Shown here: in pieces, positions 42,010 through 49,883 of the stretch
Layout: every line of letters starts with the position of its first letter
How positions within the stretch are numbered: position 1 is the stretch's first letter
DNA from: Curtobacterium flaccumfaciens
GTDB taxonomy: Bacteria > Actinomycetota > Actinomycetes > Actinomycetales > Microbacteriaceae
DNA: 64,000 nucleotides
NCBI RefSeq assembly: GCF_004361695.1
Contig: NZ_SNVW01000012.1
Coordinates: 62,001 to 126,000 of the forward strand
Direction: 5' to 3'
The notes under the pieces: generated by a model
The model's database searches: none
The model's input: only the letters and a program-made list of their open reading frames with translations
What the model was told of the DNA's origin: nothing
Translations under genes and position numbers: made by a program

Positions 42010-42977
42010 CCGGCGGAGCACCGGCCGTCGTGGACCGCGAGGCCCGGGGGACCGACGCCGTCGTCGCGGGCGTCGACGTCGGCGGGACGAACACGAAGGT
42101 GCTCCTCGCCACCCCGTCCCTCGACGTGGTCGACCGGATCGACCTGCCGACGCCCGCCCACGCGGGTGGCGCGGCGATCGTGACGGCGGCCCTCGGTGCG
42201 GTGACCGAACTGCTCGACCGGCACCGCGCCTCCTTGACGGGTGTCGGGGTGGGCGCGGCCGGCGTCGTCGACGCGACCACGGGCACGGTGCTCGTGACCG
42301 GGAACTCGTTCACCGGCTGGGCCGGGTTCGGCGTGACCGACGCGGTGACGTCGGCGCTCGGCGTCCCGGCGACCCTCGACAACGACGTGAACGCGTTCCT
42401 GCTCGGCGAGGTCGCGACCGGTGCGGTCGCCGGCGAACCCGACGTGCTCGGGATGACGCTCGGCACCGGGGTCGGCGGGGCGCTCGTGCTCGGCGGCTCG
42501 CTGTTCGCCGGGCCCCGCGGTGCCGCCGGTGAGATCGGGCACGTGCCGGGCTTCGGCGACGCGCTGTGCACCTGCGGACAGATCGGACACCTCGAGACCA
42601 TCGCCGGCGCCCGTGGCATCGCCGACCGGTACGCCGAACGGACCGGACGGCGGGCCTCGGTGCGCGAGATCGCCGAGGCCGCGCGTGCCGGGGACACCGA
42701 CGCCGCACGCGTGTTCGAGACCGCCGGGTGGGGCCTCGCGCGTGCAGCCCTGCTGACGGCCGGGATCCTCGACGTGACCACCCTCGTCATCGGCGGCGGC
42801 ATCGCCCGGTCGTGGGACCTGCTCGAGCCGGCGATCACGCGGGCGATCGCGCTCGAACCGCCGGTGAGCGGGGCGCCGATCCGGCTCGCGCAGTCGACCC
42901 TCGGGGCCGACGCGGTCGCACTCGGCGCGGCCGCCCAGGTGCGCGACCTCGTGCTCGGTGGCGCCCCCGCGCGCTGA
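42006..42977 (+). CDS. ROK family sugar kinase
   Basis: 323 aa from the GTG at 42006. The ATP site is GVDVGGTNTKVLLATPSLDV; catalytic Asp in PATLDNDVNAFLLGE; GTGVGGALVLGG follows. The zinc motif is CTCGQIGHLE, with His replacing the third Cys of CxCGxxGCxE. No helix-turn-helix domain, so a kinase rather than a regulator. As last gene of a peptide-transport operon it probably phosphorylates a sugar released from an imported conjugate. Confidence 0.9.
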   Translation: MTGGAPAVVDREARGTDAVVAGVDVGGTNTKVLLATPSLDVVDRIDLPTPAHAGGAAIVTAALGAVTELLDRHRASLTGVGVGAAGVVDATTGTVLVTGNSFTGWAGFGVTDAVTSALGVPATLDNDVNAFLLGEVATGAVAGEPDVLGMTLGTGVGGALVLGGSLFAGPRGAAGEIGHVPGFGDALCTCGQIGHLETIAGARGIADRYAERTGRRASVREIAEAARAGDTDAARVFETAGWGLARAALLTAGILDVTTLVIGGGIARSWDLLEPAITRAIALEPPVSGAPIRLAQSTLGADAVALGAAAQVRDLVLGGAPAR

Positions 42978-43025
42978 GCCGCGCGCCGCGCGCCTGGCGC
43001 ACCTCGCACGGTGCGCGGTGCGCTC

Positions 43026-43087
43026 CGCACAACGCAAGTCGGCCCGAACCACCTGATCTCGTGGTTCGGACCGACTTGGGTTGTGCG
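43026..43087. terminator. 62-bp near-perfect hairpin between convergent genes
   Basis: 27-base arms (43026-43052 and 43061-43087) match at 25 positions around the loop CTGATCTC. Flanking DNA is a run of GCGC-rich sequence that can also fold. No T-run. Lies between the ROK kinase and the convergent DUF4383 gene, so a bidirectional terminator or a structured repeat. Confidence 0.65.
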
Positions 43088-43144
43088 CTGGTCCCCGCGC
43101 CGGGCGCGGGACCCTCGCGGACGCGCGCCGCGCGCCCCGCGGGA

Positions 43145-43603
43145 CTACGCCCGACGTGCTCCGACCCGCGGCAGCAGCAGCCCGAGGACGATCATCGCGA
43201 CGGCGAGCACGAGGTGCAGCACGTTGTCGGCGCTGTTGAGCGGCACGAAGTTCGCCGGGTCCGCCATGCCCGCGGTGAAGAGGCCGTAGACGAAGAGCAC
43301 GGCGTAGACGATCCCGCCGACGACCAGGTAGAGCCGGGCGCCGCGTGCCGAGCGGGCGGCGAGCAGCCCGACGACGCCGAACAGCAGGTGCACGATGTTG
43401 TGGAGCACCGACACCTGGAACAGGCCGACGAGCATCGCCATCGAGCCGTGACCGGCCACCGACATCGTGCCCATGTCCATCGTGAGGCCGGGGACGAAGC
43501 CGGCGATGCCGACGAGCAGGAAGACGACGCCGAAGACGAACGCGCCCTTCTGGGTCCAGGTCGAGCCGTACCCGGTGCGGTTGCGGACTGCGTTGCTGGT
43601 CAT
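43145..43603 (-). CDS. DUF4383 membrane protein
   Basis: 152 aa with four membrane helices (FVFGVVFLLVGIAGFVPGLT, MLVGLFQVSVLHNIVHLLFG, YLVVGGIVYAVLFVYGLFTA, VLHLVLAVAMIVLGLLLP). HNIVHLLFGVVGL and PLNSADNVLHL are DUF4383 hallmarks. Function unknown; the family is common in actinobacteria and often lies near stress genes. AGAGG is eight bases before the ATG at 43603. Confidence 0.88.
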   Translation of the reverse strand: MTSNAVRNRTGYGSTWTQKGAFVFGVVFLLVGIAGFVPGLTMDMGTMSVAGHGSMAMLVGLFQVSVLHNIVHLLFGVVGLLAARSARGARLYLVVGGIVYAVLFVYGLFTAGMADPANFVPLNSADNVLHLVLAVAMIVLGLLLPRVGARRA

Positions 43604-43809
43604 GGTGCGACCTCTCTCTCGACGAGACCGACGCTCCGATGCGACGGCCCGGACGCTCATGACGTCCACAGCACCTTCGGAGCACTCGCAGAGTCGGTTT
43701 GCAGCAGAGCGACCCTGTCCACGCAGCGCAGCCCGCCCTGTCCGCACAGCGCAGTCCGGCGTGGACGCGCTGAGCGGTCGAGGAGGGCCGCCCGAGCATC
43801 GTGGACGAC

Positions 43810-44697
43810 ATGAGCCAGTACGAGAAGCGCGACCCGAACACCCTCTACCCGAAGCCGCCGTTCCCGAAGCAGGAGCAGTCCCTGCCCGGAGCCGCGTGGA
43901 AGATGGATCCGACGCCCGACCACGGCGAGCAGAGCTACGTCGGCCGGGAACGCCTGACCGGCTTCCGCGGGATCGTCACCGGCGCCGACTCCGGCATCGG
44001 CCGCGCGGCCGCGATCGCGCTCTCCCGCGAGGGGGCCGACCTCGTGCTCTCCTACCTGCCCGACGAGCAGGAGGACGCCGAGCAGGTGCGCGACCTCCTC
44101 GAGGGCGAAGGGCGCCGCGCGGTGCTCTTCCCGGGCGACATCTCGGACGAGCAGTACTGCGGGGACCTGGTGCAGAAGGCAGTCGACGAGTTCGGCGGGC
44201 TCGACACCCTCGTCATGGTCGCCGGCCGCATGGACAGCAACGACGACATCCTGACGCTCGACACCTCCATGTTCGACTCCACGTTCAAGACGAACATCTA
44301 CTCGCTGTTCTGGCTGACGAAGGCTGCCGTCCCGCACCTGGAGCCCGGCTCGACGATCGTCACGACCGGGTCGATCCAGGCCTCGACACCGTCGCCGGAC
44401 AAGATCGACTACGCCGTGTCGAAGGGCGCGATCAAGCTCTTCACCGAGGCCGTCGCCCAGCAGCTCGCGCCGAAGGGCATCCGCGTGAACTCGGTCGCTC
44501 CGGGGCCGGTGTGGACGCCGCTCCAGCCTGGCTCCGACGACGCCGAGACGGTGTCGCACTTCGGTGAGAGCTCGCCGTTCGGTCGTCCGGGCCAGCCGGC
44601 CGAACTCGGTGCCGCCTACGTGCACCTCGTCAGCCCGGAGTCGAGCTACCAGTCCGGTTCGACGATCACCATCTCGGGCGGGACGCCCGCCTTCTAG
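43810..44697 (+). CDS. SDR family oxidoreductase (YghA/YdaD-like, stress type)
   Basis: 295 aa from the ATG at 43810; a GTG at 43801 is in frame and closer to GGAGG, so it could be the start. The N-terminal tail of about 45 residues (YPKPPFPKQEQSLPGAAWKM) is typical of the general-stress SDR group. Cofactor motif TGADSGIGRA, catalytic Tyr and Lys in YAVSKGAIK. Substrate unknown. A dispersed palindrome follows. Confidence 0.9.
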   Translation: MSQYEKRDPNTLYPKPPFPKQEQSLPGAAWKMDPTPDHGEQSYVGRERLTGFRGIVTGADSGIGRAAAIALSREGADLVLSYLPDEQEDAEQVRDLLEGEGRRAVLFPGDISDEQYCGDLVQKAVDEFGGLDTLVMVAGRMDSNDDILTLDTSMFDSTFKTNIYSLFWLTKAAVPHLEPGSTIVTTGSIQASTPSPDKIDYAVSKGAIKLFTEAVAQQLAPKGIRVNSVAPGPVWTPLQPGSDDAETVSHFGESSPFGRPGQPAELGAAYVHLVSPESSYQSGSTITISGGTPAF

Positions 44698-44713
44698 ACG
44701 GAACGGCAGACGG

Positions 44714-44751
44714 ACTGGAGGCGCGTGGCGGGCCAGCCACGCGCCTCCAGT
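44714..44751. repeat. dispersed palindrome copy (convergent terminator)
   Basis: ACTGGAGGCGCGTGGC (44714-44729) is the exact complement of GCCACGCGCCTCCAGT (44736-44751), loop GGGCCA. Flanking GGCAGAC and GTCTGCC extend the pairing. It lies between the convergent SDR and VOC genes. Confidence 0.85.
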
Positions 44752-44767
44752 CTGCCACCGGGTCGCG

Positions 44768-45124
44768 TCAGCCCTGCGGCGGCGAGTACAGCTGCAGGTC
44801 GTTGCCCTCGCTGTCCTTGAACGGCACGATCCTGCCCCACGGGTGCTCGCTGATCTCGCCCTGCAGGTCGGCGCCCCGCGACCGTAGGTCGGCGACCTCG
44901 TCCTCGATCGACCCGTCCGGCTGGAAGGTGACGACCGCGCCGCCGCCGCTCGAGGGCGATGCCGACTCGCGGGCGTTCAGGCCGAGCCGCAGGCCGTTCG
45001 CGTCGATCTCGCTCCAGTCGTCGGACTCGCTGGCGACCTCGAGGCCGAGCGTGTCGCGGTAGAACGCGACCGCTCGCCGCATGTCGCTGACCGGGACCCA
45101 GACTGCTGCAACTCCACGTGCCAT
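44768..45124 (-). CDS. VOC family protein (glyoxalase/bleomycin-resistance fold)
   Basis: 118 aa. VPVSDMRRAVAFYRDTLGLE and GRIVPFKDSEGNDLQLYSPP are the two beta-alpha-beta-beta-beta halves. A Glu in the first half and His/Glu near the end could bind metal. Role unknown (dioxygenase, glyoxalase or binding protein). GAGGA is seven bases before the ATG at 45124. Confidence 0.88.
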   Translation of the reverse strand: MARGVAAVWVPVSDMRRAVAFYRDTLGLEVASESDDWSEIDANGLRLGLNARESASPSSGGGAVVTFQPDGSIEDEVADLRSRGADLQGEISEHPWGRIVPFKDSEGNDLQLYSPPQG

Positions 45125-45297
45125 GGTGATTCCTCTTCCGCTTCCGCTGTGTCGGTTCGTCGTTCGCGGTGGACGGTAGGAGCCGCGGATGTGCACGGGC
45201 ACAGGGGTGGTGGTGTCTGCGGACGCGTCGGTCCCGCGAGTGGCACGATCGGCTGCGGGCCCGTCGCGGGTCCGGACGCATCGACGGGGAGCAGCAG

Positions 45298-45594
45298 ATG
45301 GCAGGCGTGACGCACGTGGTCCTGGTGACGTGGGAGCCGGGGACGGACCGGGCGACGGAGGCGGACGCGGTCGTCGCGGAGCACCTCGCCCGCATCGACG
45401 GCGTCGAGGACGTCCGCTCCGGCACGAGCGTGAGCACCGAGGGGCTGGAGGGTGGCTTCGACTGGATGCTCGTCGTGCGCTTCCGGGACCGTGCCGCGCT
45501 CGCGGGCTACCTGCCCCACCCCGAGCACCGGCCGGTCGCGGAGTTCATCGGTGGCGCGAGCGACCGCGTCGTCGTCTTCGACCTCGAGGACTGA
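45298..45594 (+). CDS. Dabb (stress-responsive alpha/beta barrel) protein
   Basis: 98 aa. VTHVVLVTWEPGTDRATEAD and FRDRAALAGYLPHPEHRPVA match the Dabb dimeric barrel. The conserved His of the HxxxF-type motif is retained. Known members are plant stress proteins and bacterial cyclases or unknowns. GGGGAG lies seven bases before the ATG. Confidence 0.85.
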   Translation: MAGVTHVVLVTWEPGTDRATEADAVVAEHLARIDGVEDVRSGTSVSTEGLEGGFDWMLVVRFRDRAALAGYLPHPEHRPVAEFIGGASDRVVVFDLED

Positions 45595-45657
45595 GCACGG
45601 CGTTCGCGACGCGGCCGGTCGGAGTCGCGACGCTGCCAGTCTGAGTCGCGGCGCTGT

Positions 45658-46161
45658 TCAGGCGCGCTTCCGGCGGGGTCGGGCTGATCGCGGCGGGATC
45701 GTCCGCATGTGGTCCCGCACCCGACCGAGCACGTCCGCGAGCACGCTGATGTCCTGTGCGGAGAGCGGGTCGAGGAAGAGCTGCTGGAGCACCTCGACGT
45801 GCCCCGGGAACACCCGCGCCAGCACGTCCCGCCCCGCGTCCGTGATCGTCACCGTCACGCCGCGCTCGTCGTCGACCGACGGGCTCCGGGTGACGAGCCC
45901 CGCCTGCTCGAGCAGGCCGACCTGGTAGGTCAGACCGCTCCGGCTGTACACGACGCCGTCCGCCAGGTCCGTCATCCGACGGCTGCCGTCGGCCGCGTCA
46001 CCGAGCGTGGCGAGGAGCTGGAACTGCACGTAGCTCAGGCCGCCGGCGTCCTTCAGCTGCTGCTCGACGGTGTGCCGGAGCAGGCTGCTCACCTCGATGA
46101 GGGCGAAGTACGCGCCGAGCTCGGCGGGGTCGAGCTGTGGTGCGGGGGCTTCGGCGGTCAT
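45658..46161 (-). CDS. MarR family transcriptional regulator
   Basis: 167 aa. Winged helix: SRRMTDLADGVVYSRSGLTY then VDDERGVTVTITDAGRDVLA. The Arg/Lys-rich end (RSARPRRKRA) may add DNA contacts. The dyad at 46178-46193, 17 bp upstream, is a likely autoregulatory operator. Target genes are not obvious; the region upstream has no gene for 391 bp. Confidence 0.9.
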   Translation of the reverse strand: MTAEAPAPQLDPAELGAYFALIEVSSLLRHTVEQQLKDAGGLSYVQFQLLATLGDAADGSRRMTDLADGVVYSRSGLTYQVGLLEQAGLVTRSPSVDDERGVTVTITDAGRDVLARVFPGHVEVLQQLFLDPLSAQDISVLADVLGRVRDHMRTIPPRSARPRRKRA

Positions 46162-46177
46162 GCACCGATCCTACGGT

Positions 46178-46193
46178 GCTCCGAATTCGAAGC
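46178..46193. promoter_or_regulatory. candidate MarR operator
   Basis: GCTCCGAATTCGAAGC is a dyad with one mismatched pair centred on GAATTC, directly upstream of the MarR gene. Confidence 0.5.
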
Positions 46194-46249
46194 GACGTAC
46201 CGGGCAGTGCCGCCTCCCGACGTCGTCCCGATCGTCTATCGTGGAAGCA

Positions 46250-46310
46250 CGACGGGCCGGTTCCCGGAACGTCGCCAGCCGAAGGCCCCGCTCGCGGGGC
46301 CTTCGTTCTT
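46250..46310 (+). ncRNA. candidate small RNA ending in an intrinsic terminator
   Basis: Two hairpins lie in the 391-bp gene-free stretch 46162-46552. CGACG/CGTCG with inner CCGG/CCGG occupies 46250-46274, followed by GAAGGCCCCG-CTCG-CGGGGCCTTC (46281-46304) and GTTCTTCG. The second is the most classical terminator in the window, yet no plus-strand gene precedes it. TATCGT at about 46238 could be a -10. No known RNA family is recognised. The rest of the gap holds a MarR operator, a possible gene fragment (46324) and a repeat copy (46493). Confidence 0.35.
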
Positions 46311-46323
46311 CGTGGCACGCGTG

Positions 46324-46392
46324 TCAGGGCACCCAGTTCTCCTCGTGCGCGACCGCGGGTGCGATCAGGCGCCACTGCCGTTCCAGCGTCCG
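46324..46392 (-). pseudogene. possible gene remnant (C-terminal tail only)
   Basis: The minus strand reads VRTLERQWRLIAPAVAHEEN then WVP and stop, with strongly GC-biased third positions as in real genes here. No convincing start or upstream domain exists before the low-complexity GC-rich DNA at 46440. It could be the end of a decayed gene or chance. Confidence 0.3.
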
Positions 46393-46492
46393 CACCGCTG
46401 CGGGGTGCGGGTTGGACTGACTGTCAGCGGGGCGGACCGTTAGTGGGGCGGCGGGGTTCGGGGCGGCCCGAGATGGTGACCATCTGACGAAC

Positions 46493-46526
46493 GGGAGGCG
46501 CGGTGCGGGCCCGCCCCGCGCCTCCC
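46493..46526. repeat. dispersed palindrome copy
   Basis: GGGAGGCGCGG (46493-46503) pairs with CCGCGCCTCCC (46516-46526). It differs from the others in GGGAGG instead of TGGAGG. It lies 27 bp upstream of the pyroglutamyl peptidase start. Confidence 0.75.
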
Positions 46527-46552
46527 GGCCCGCGTGTCCGTACGCTGGGACC

Positions 46553-47200
46553 GTGGCTGCCGCGACCGAACCGACCGTCCTGCTGACCGCCTTCGAGCCC
46601 TTCGGCGGTGACGCCCGGAACCCCTCGCGGGACGCCGCCGAGCGCCTGGCCGCGACGTGGGAGGGGCCGGCGACGCTCGTCGTCGAGCAGCTGCCGGTCG
46701 TCTTCGCCGAGGAACGCTCCCGGCTGGCCGCCCTCATCGCGAAGCACCGGCCGACCGTCGTCATCGCGACGGGTCTCGCTGCCGGACGGGCCGCGGTCAC
46801 CCCGGAACGCATCGCGATCAACGTGATGGACGCCCGGATCCCGGACAACGCCGGAGCGCAGCCGGTCGACGAACCGATCGACCCGTGCGGCGCGCCCGCT
46901 GCCTTCTCGGGGCTGCCGATCAAGCGGATCGTGCGGGACGTCCGTGCCGCTGGCGTCCCCGCTGCCGTGTCCAACACCGCCGGCACGTTCACCTGCAACC
47001 AGGTGTTCTACGAGCTGATGTCGTTCGCCGAGCGCGAGGGGTTCCGGGCCGGTTTCGTGCACGTGCCCGCGACGCCGGACATCGCGGGGGACGGGCCGTC
47101 GCTCGAACTCGACCAGATCGTCATCGCTCTCGACGCGGTCGTCCGTGCGTCGATCGACCCGTCGGCGGACATCGTCGAGCAGGGCGGCGCGGAGTCCTGA
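46553..47200 (+). CDS. pcp: pyroglutamyl-peptidase I
   Basis: 215 aa, standard length; GTG start. Removes N-terminal pyroglutamate from peptides in the cytoplasm. LLTAFEPFGGDARNPSRDAA is the family N-terminal signature; the catalytic Cys is in NTAGTFTCNQVFY and the His in AGFVHVPATPD. The catalytic Glu region is VTPERIAINVMDARIPDN. Convergent to poxB. Confidence 0.93.
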   Translation: MAAATEPTVLLTAFEPFGGDARNPSRDAAERLAATWEGPATLVVEQLPVVFAEERSRLAALIAKHRPTVVIATGLAAGRAAVTPERIAINVMDARIPDNAGAQPVDEPIDPCGAPAAFSGLPIKRIVRDVRAAGVPAAVSNTAGTFTCNQVFYELMSFAEREGFRAGFVHVPATPDIAGDGPSLELDQIVIALDAVVRASIDPSADIVEQGGAES

Positions 47201-47228
47201 GACCGCCGCGCCGCCCCGGCTCACGCGT

Positions 47229-48953
47229 TCAGATGAACTGGCGGAAGTTGGTCGACGCCAGGTCGAGCAGCTCGTCGCCACGGCCGGACAGCACGGTGCG
47301 GATCGCGTAGAGGGTGAAGCCCTTCGCCTGCTCGAGCGTGACCGCAGGCGGCATCGACAGCTCCTGCCGGTCCGCCTTCACCGAGACGAGCGCCGGACCG
47401 TCGTGCGCGAGCGCCGCCGCGAGGGCGTCCTCGAGCTGGTCGGACTCGTCGACGCGGAAGCCCGCGATGCCGATCGCCTCGGCGACCTTCGCGAAGTCCG
47501 GGTTCTGCAGCTCGGTGCCGTAGGTCACGAACCCGGCGGCCTTCATCTCGAGCTCGACGAAGTTCAGCGACGAGTTGTCGAACACCACGATCTTCACGGG
47601 CAGCTTGTTCTGCACGATCGTGATCAGCTCGCCGAGCAGCATCGTCAGGCCGCCGTCGCCGGCGAGCGCGATGACCTGGCGGTCGGGGTGGGACGCCTGC
47701 GCGCCGATCGCCATCGGCACCGCGTTCGCCATCGTACCGTGCACGAACGAGCCGATCAGGCGTCGGTCGCCGTTCATCGTGAGGTAGCGCGACGCCCAGA
47801 CGACGGGGGAGCCGACGTCGGGGATGAAGACGGCGTCCTGCGCGGCGAGCCGGTCGAGCACCCGTGCGACGTACTGCGGGTGCAGCGGCTTGTGCTTGCC
47901 GGCGGGCACGGCCAGGTCGTCGAGCTTCGCGCGGGTCTTCGTGTAGTGCCGACGGGCCTCCTCGAGGTGCTTCGTCGGGTGCGAACCGGTGAGCAACGGG
48001 ATGAGGGCGAGGGCGGTGTCCTTGACGGTGCCGACCAGGCCGATGTCGACGGGGTGGCGCCGGCCGAGCTGGGAACCGCGGATGTCGACCTGCACGTGCT
48101 TCGCCTTCGCGGGGAAGAACTGCTGGTACGGGAAGTCGGTGCCGAGCATGAGCACCACGTCGGCGTCCTCCATCGCGCGGTACCCGGACGCGAAACCGAG
48201 CAACCCGGTCATGCCGACGTCGTAGGGGTTGTCCCACTCGATGTGCTCCTTGCCGCGCAGGGCGTGCACGATCGGGGCCTGCAACCGTTCGGCGAGGGCG
48301 ACGACCTCGTCGTGGGCGCCCGCGACGCCGGCGCCGGCCAGGATCGTGACCTTGTCCGCACCGTTGAGGAGTGCGGCGGTGCGCTGCAGCTCGGCCTCGC
48401 TCGGCACGATGCGCGGCGTGGTGCGCTCGATGCGGGTGACGCGGTCGTCCTTCGCCTCGGCCAGCAGGACGTCGCCGGGGATGACGAGGACCGCGACGCC
48501 GCGCTTCTCGATCGCCTCGCGCATCGCGATCTCGAGCAGACGGGGCATCTGCGTGGGGTCGGCGACGTACTCGACGTACACGGAACACTCGCGGAAGAGC
48601 TCCTGCGGGTGGGTCTCCTGGAAGTACCCGGACCCGATCTCCGCCGTCGGGATGTGCGCGGCGATCGCCAGGACCGGCACGCGGGAGCGGTTCGCGTCGT
48701 ACAGACCGTTGATCAGGTGCAGGTTGCCGGGGCCGCAGCTGCCCGCGCAGACGGCGAGGTTCCCGGTCAGCTCGGCCTCGGCGGAGGCGGCGAACGCGGC
48801 GGCCTCCTCGTGCCGGACGTGCTCCCACCGGATCGACCCGTCCTTCCGGAGTGCGTCGGTGAAGCCGTTGAGGGAGTCCCCGGGGAGACCGTAGATCCGC
48901 TCGACGTGGTTCTCGCGGAGGGCGGCGACGATGTTCTCGGCAACGGTTGTCAT
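47229..48953 (-). CDS. poxB: pyruvate dehydrogenase (quinone) / pyruvate oxidase
   Basis: 574 aa, ThDP- and FAD-dependent. The catalytic Glu lies in RHEEAAAFAASAEAELTG. The middle FAD domain has TILAGAGVAGAHDEVVALAE, and the ThDP motif is ALAGDGGLTMLLGELIT ending with NSSLNFVELE. Converts pyruvate to acetate and CO2, passing electrons to quinone; used in stationary phase or overflow. ATG at 48953 chosen over upstream in-frame codons because of AGCACTC-free spacing and family N-terminus (TTVAENIVAALRENHVERIY). Confidence 0.92.
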   Translation of the reverse strand: MTTVAENIVAALRENHVERIYGLPGDSLNGFTDALRKDGSIRWEHVRHEEAAAFAASAEAELTGNLAVCAGSCGPGNLHLINGLYDANRSRVPVLAIAAHIPTAEIGSGYFQETHPQELFRECSVYVEYVADPTQMPRLLEIAMREAIEKRGVAVLVIPGDVLLAEAKDDRVTRIERTTPRIVPSEAELQRTAALLNGADKVTILAGAGVAGAHDEVVALAERLQAPIVHALRGKEHIEWDNPYDVGMTGLLGFASGYRAMEDADVVLMLGTDFPYQQFFPAKAKHVQVDIRGSQLGRRHPVDIGLVGTVKDTALALIPLLTGSHPTKHLEEARRHYTKTRAKLDDLAVPAGKHKPLHPQYVARVLDRLAAQDAVFIPDVGSPVVWASRYLTMNGDRRLIGSFVHGTMANAVPMAIGAQASHPDRQVIALAGDGGLTMLLGELITIVQNKLPVKIVVFDNSSLNFVELEMKAAGFVTYGTELQNPDFAKVAEAIGIAGFRVDESDQLEDALAAALAHDGPALVSVKADRQELSMPPAVTLEQAKGFTLYAIRTVLSGRGDELLDLASTNFRQFI

Positions 48954-49064
48954 GCACTCGTGTCTAGTCGTGGATGCTGGTGCTCGCCCGTCGCTGAGTG
49001 CTCTCGGATCGACGATCACCGCACTCCGGGGCTCGAGCGGGCTCGGGTCTGCGACGATGAGCGG

Positions 49065-49775
49065 ATGTCCGACGCCGCGATCCGCCCCCGCCGACGACCG
49101 AACGACGTTGAGGGGATCCTCGTCCCGAGCCGGTACCCGCTCGCGTCGGTCGCGATCGCCGTCGCCGCCGTGATCGTCATCACGATCGTCGGGTTCACCC
49201 TCGGCACGGTCGACATCGGGCTCTCGAAGGCGCTCAACACGCTGCACACCGGGGCGATCGGGGCGTTCTCGACCGCGGTCTACCACGTGATCAGCCCCGG
49301 GCCGGCGATCGGCATCACGGTCGTGGTCGTCGCCGTGATCTGGTGGCGGGCACGCGACCTCCGTCCGGCGCTGGCCTTCGGTGGCACGATCGCGATCACG
49401 TGGGTGCCGTCAGCGGTCGTCAAGGAGATCGTGCACCGGGCGAGGCCGGACGTGGCGGTGCTGCCGCACCCGTTCCCGGTGCAGCCGGACCCCGGCTACC
49501 CGAGCGGCCACACCGTGTACATCACCGCGTTCGTCATCGCGCTCATCTGGCTCCTGCGGGGGACCCGGTGGCACCGCCTGGCCCTGACGCTCGGGATCGT
49601 GGCCATCGTCGTGGTGTTCTTCGCGGTCACGATCGACGCCGTGCACTACCCGACCGACGCGATCGCCTCGATCCTGTGGGCGCTGGCGGTGGCCCCGGGG
49701 GTGCGCGTGGTGTGGGTCGACTGGCTCATGCCGCGGATCCCGTTCCTGCGGCCGCGCGGGTCGATCCGCGCGTAG
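49065..49775 (+). CDS. PAP2 superfamily phosphatase, membrane bound
   Basis: 236 aa with six membrane helices. Motif 1 KEIVHRARP and motif 2 YPSGHT (catalytic His) are present. Motif 3 has HYPTD but the preceding SR pair is replaced (AVTIDAVHYPTD), so one phosphate-binding Arg is missing. Expected to dephosphorylate lipid phosphates such as undecaprenyl diphosphate or phosphatidic acid at the outer face, but activity should be tested. Divergent from poxB. Confidence 0.85.
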   Translation: MSDAAIRPRRRPNDVEGILVPSRYPLASVAIAVAAVIVITIVGFTLGTVDIGLSKALNTLHTGAIGAFSTAVYHVISPGPAIGITVVVVAVIWWRARDLRPALAFGGTIAITWVPSAVVKEIVHRARPDVAVLPHPFPVQPDPGYPSGHTVYITAFVIALIWLLRGTRWHRLALTLGIVAIVVVFFAVTIDAVHYPTDAIASILWALAVAPGVRVVWVDWLMPRIPFLRPRGSIRA

Positions 49776-49826
49776 CAGGACGAATCGCGCATAGGGCGCA
49801 GGAACTTCCTGCTCCCTCCGCGCGTA

Positions 49827-49883
49827 ACGGCCCCCTACGCGCGGAACGGCCCCCTACGCGCGGAACGACCCCCTACGCGCGGC
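49827..49883. repeat. 19-bp tandem repeat over the MFS gene end
   Basis: Three units (49827, 49846, 49865) of ACGGCCCCCTACGCGCGGA; the third has one change at position 4. The third contains the stop codon and last codons of the minus-strand MFS gene, so its end was copied outward twice. Confidence 0.9.

Noticed and set aside
45601..45660. Repeated AGTCGCGRCGCTG near the MarR gene end
   Set aside because: Only two or three imperfect copies in 60 bp; too little to call more than local duplication.
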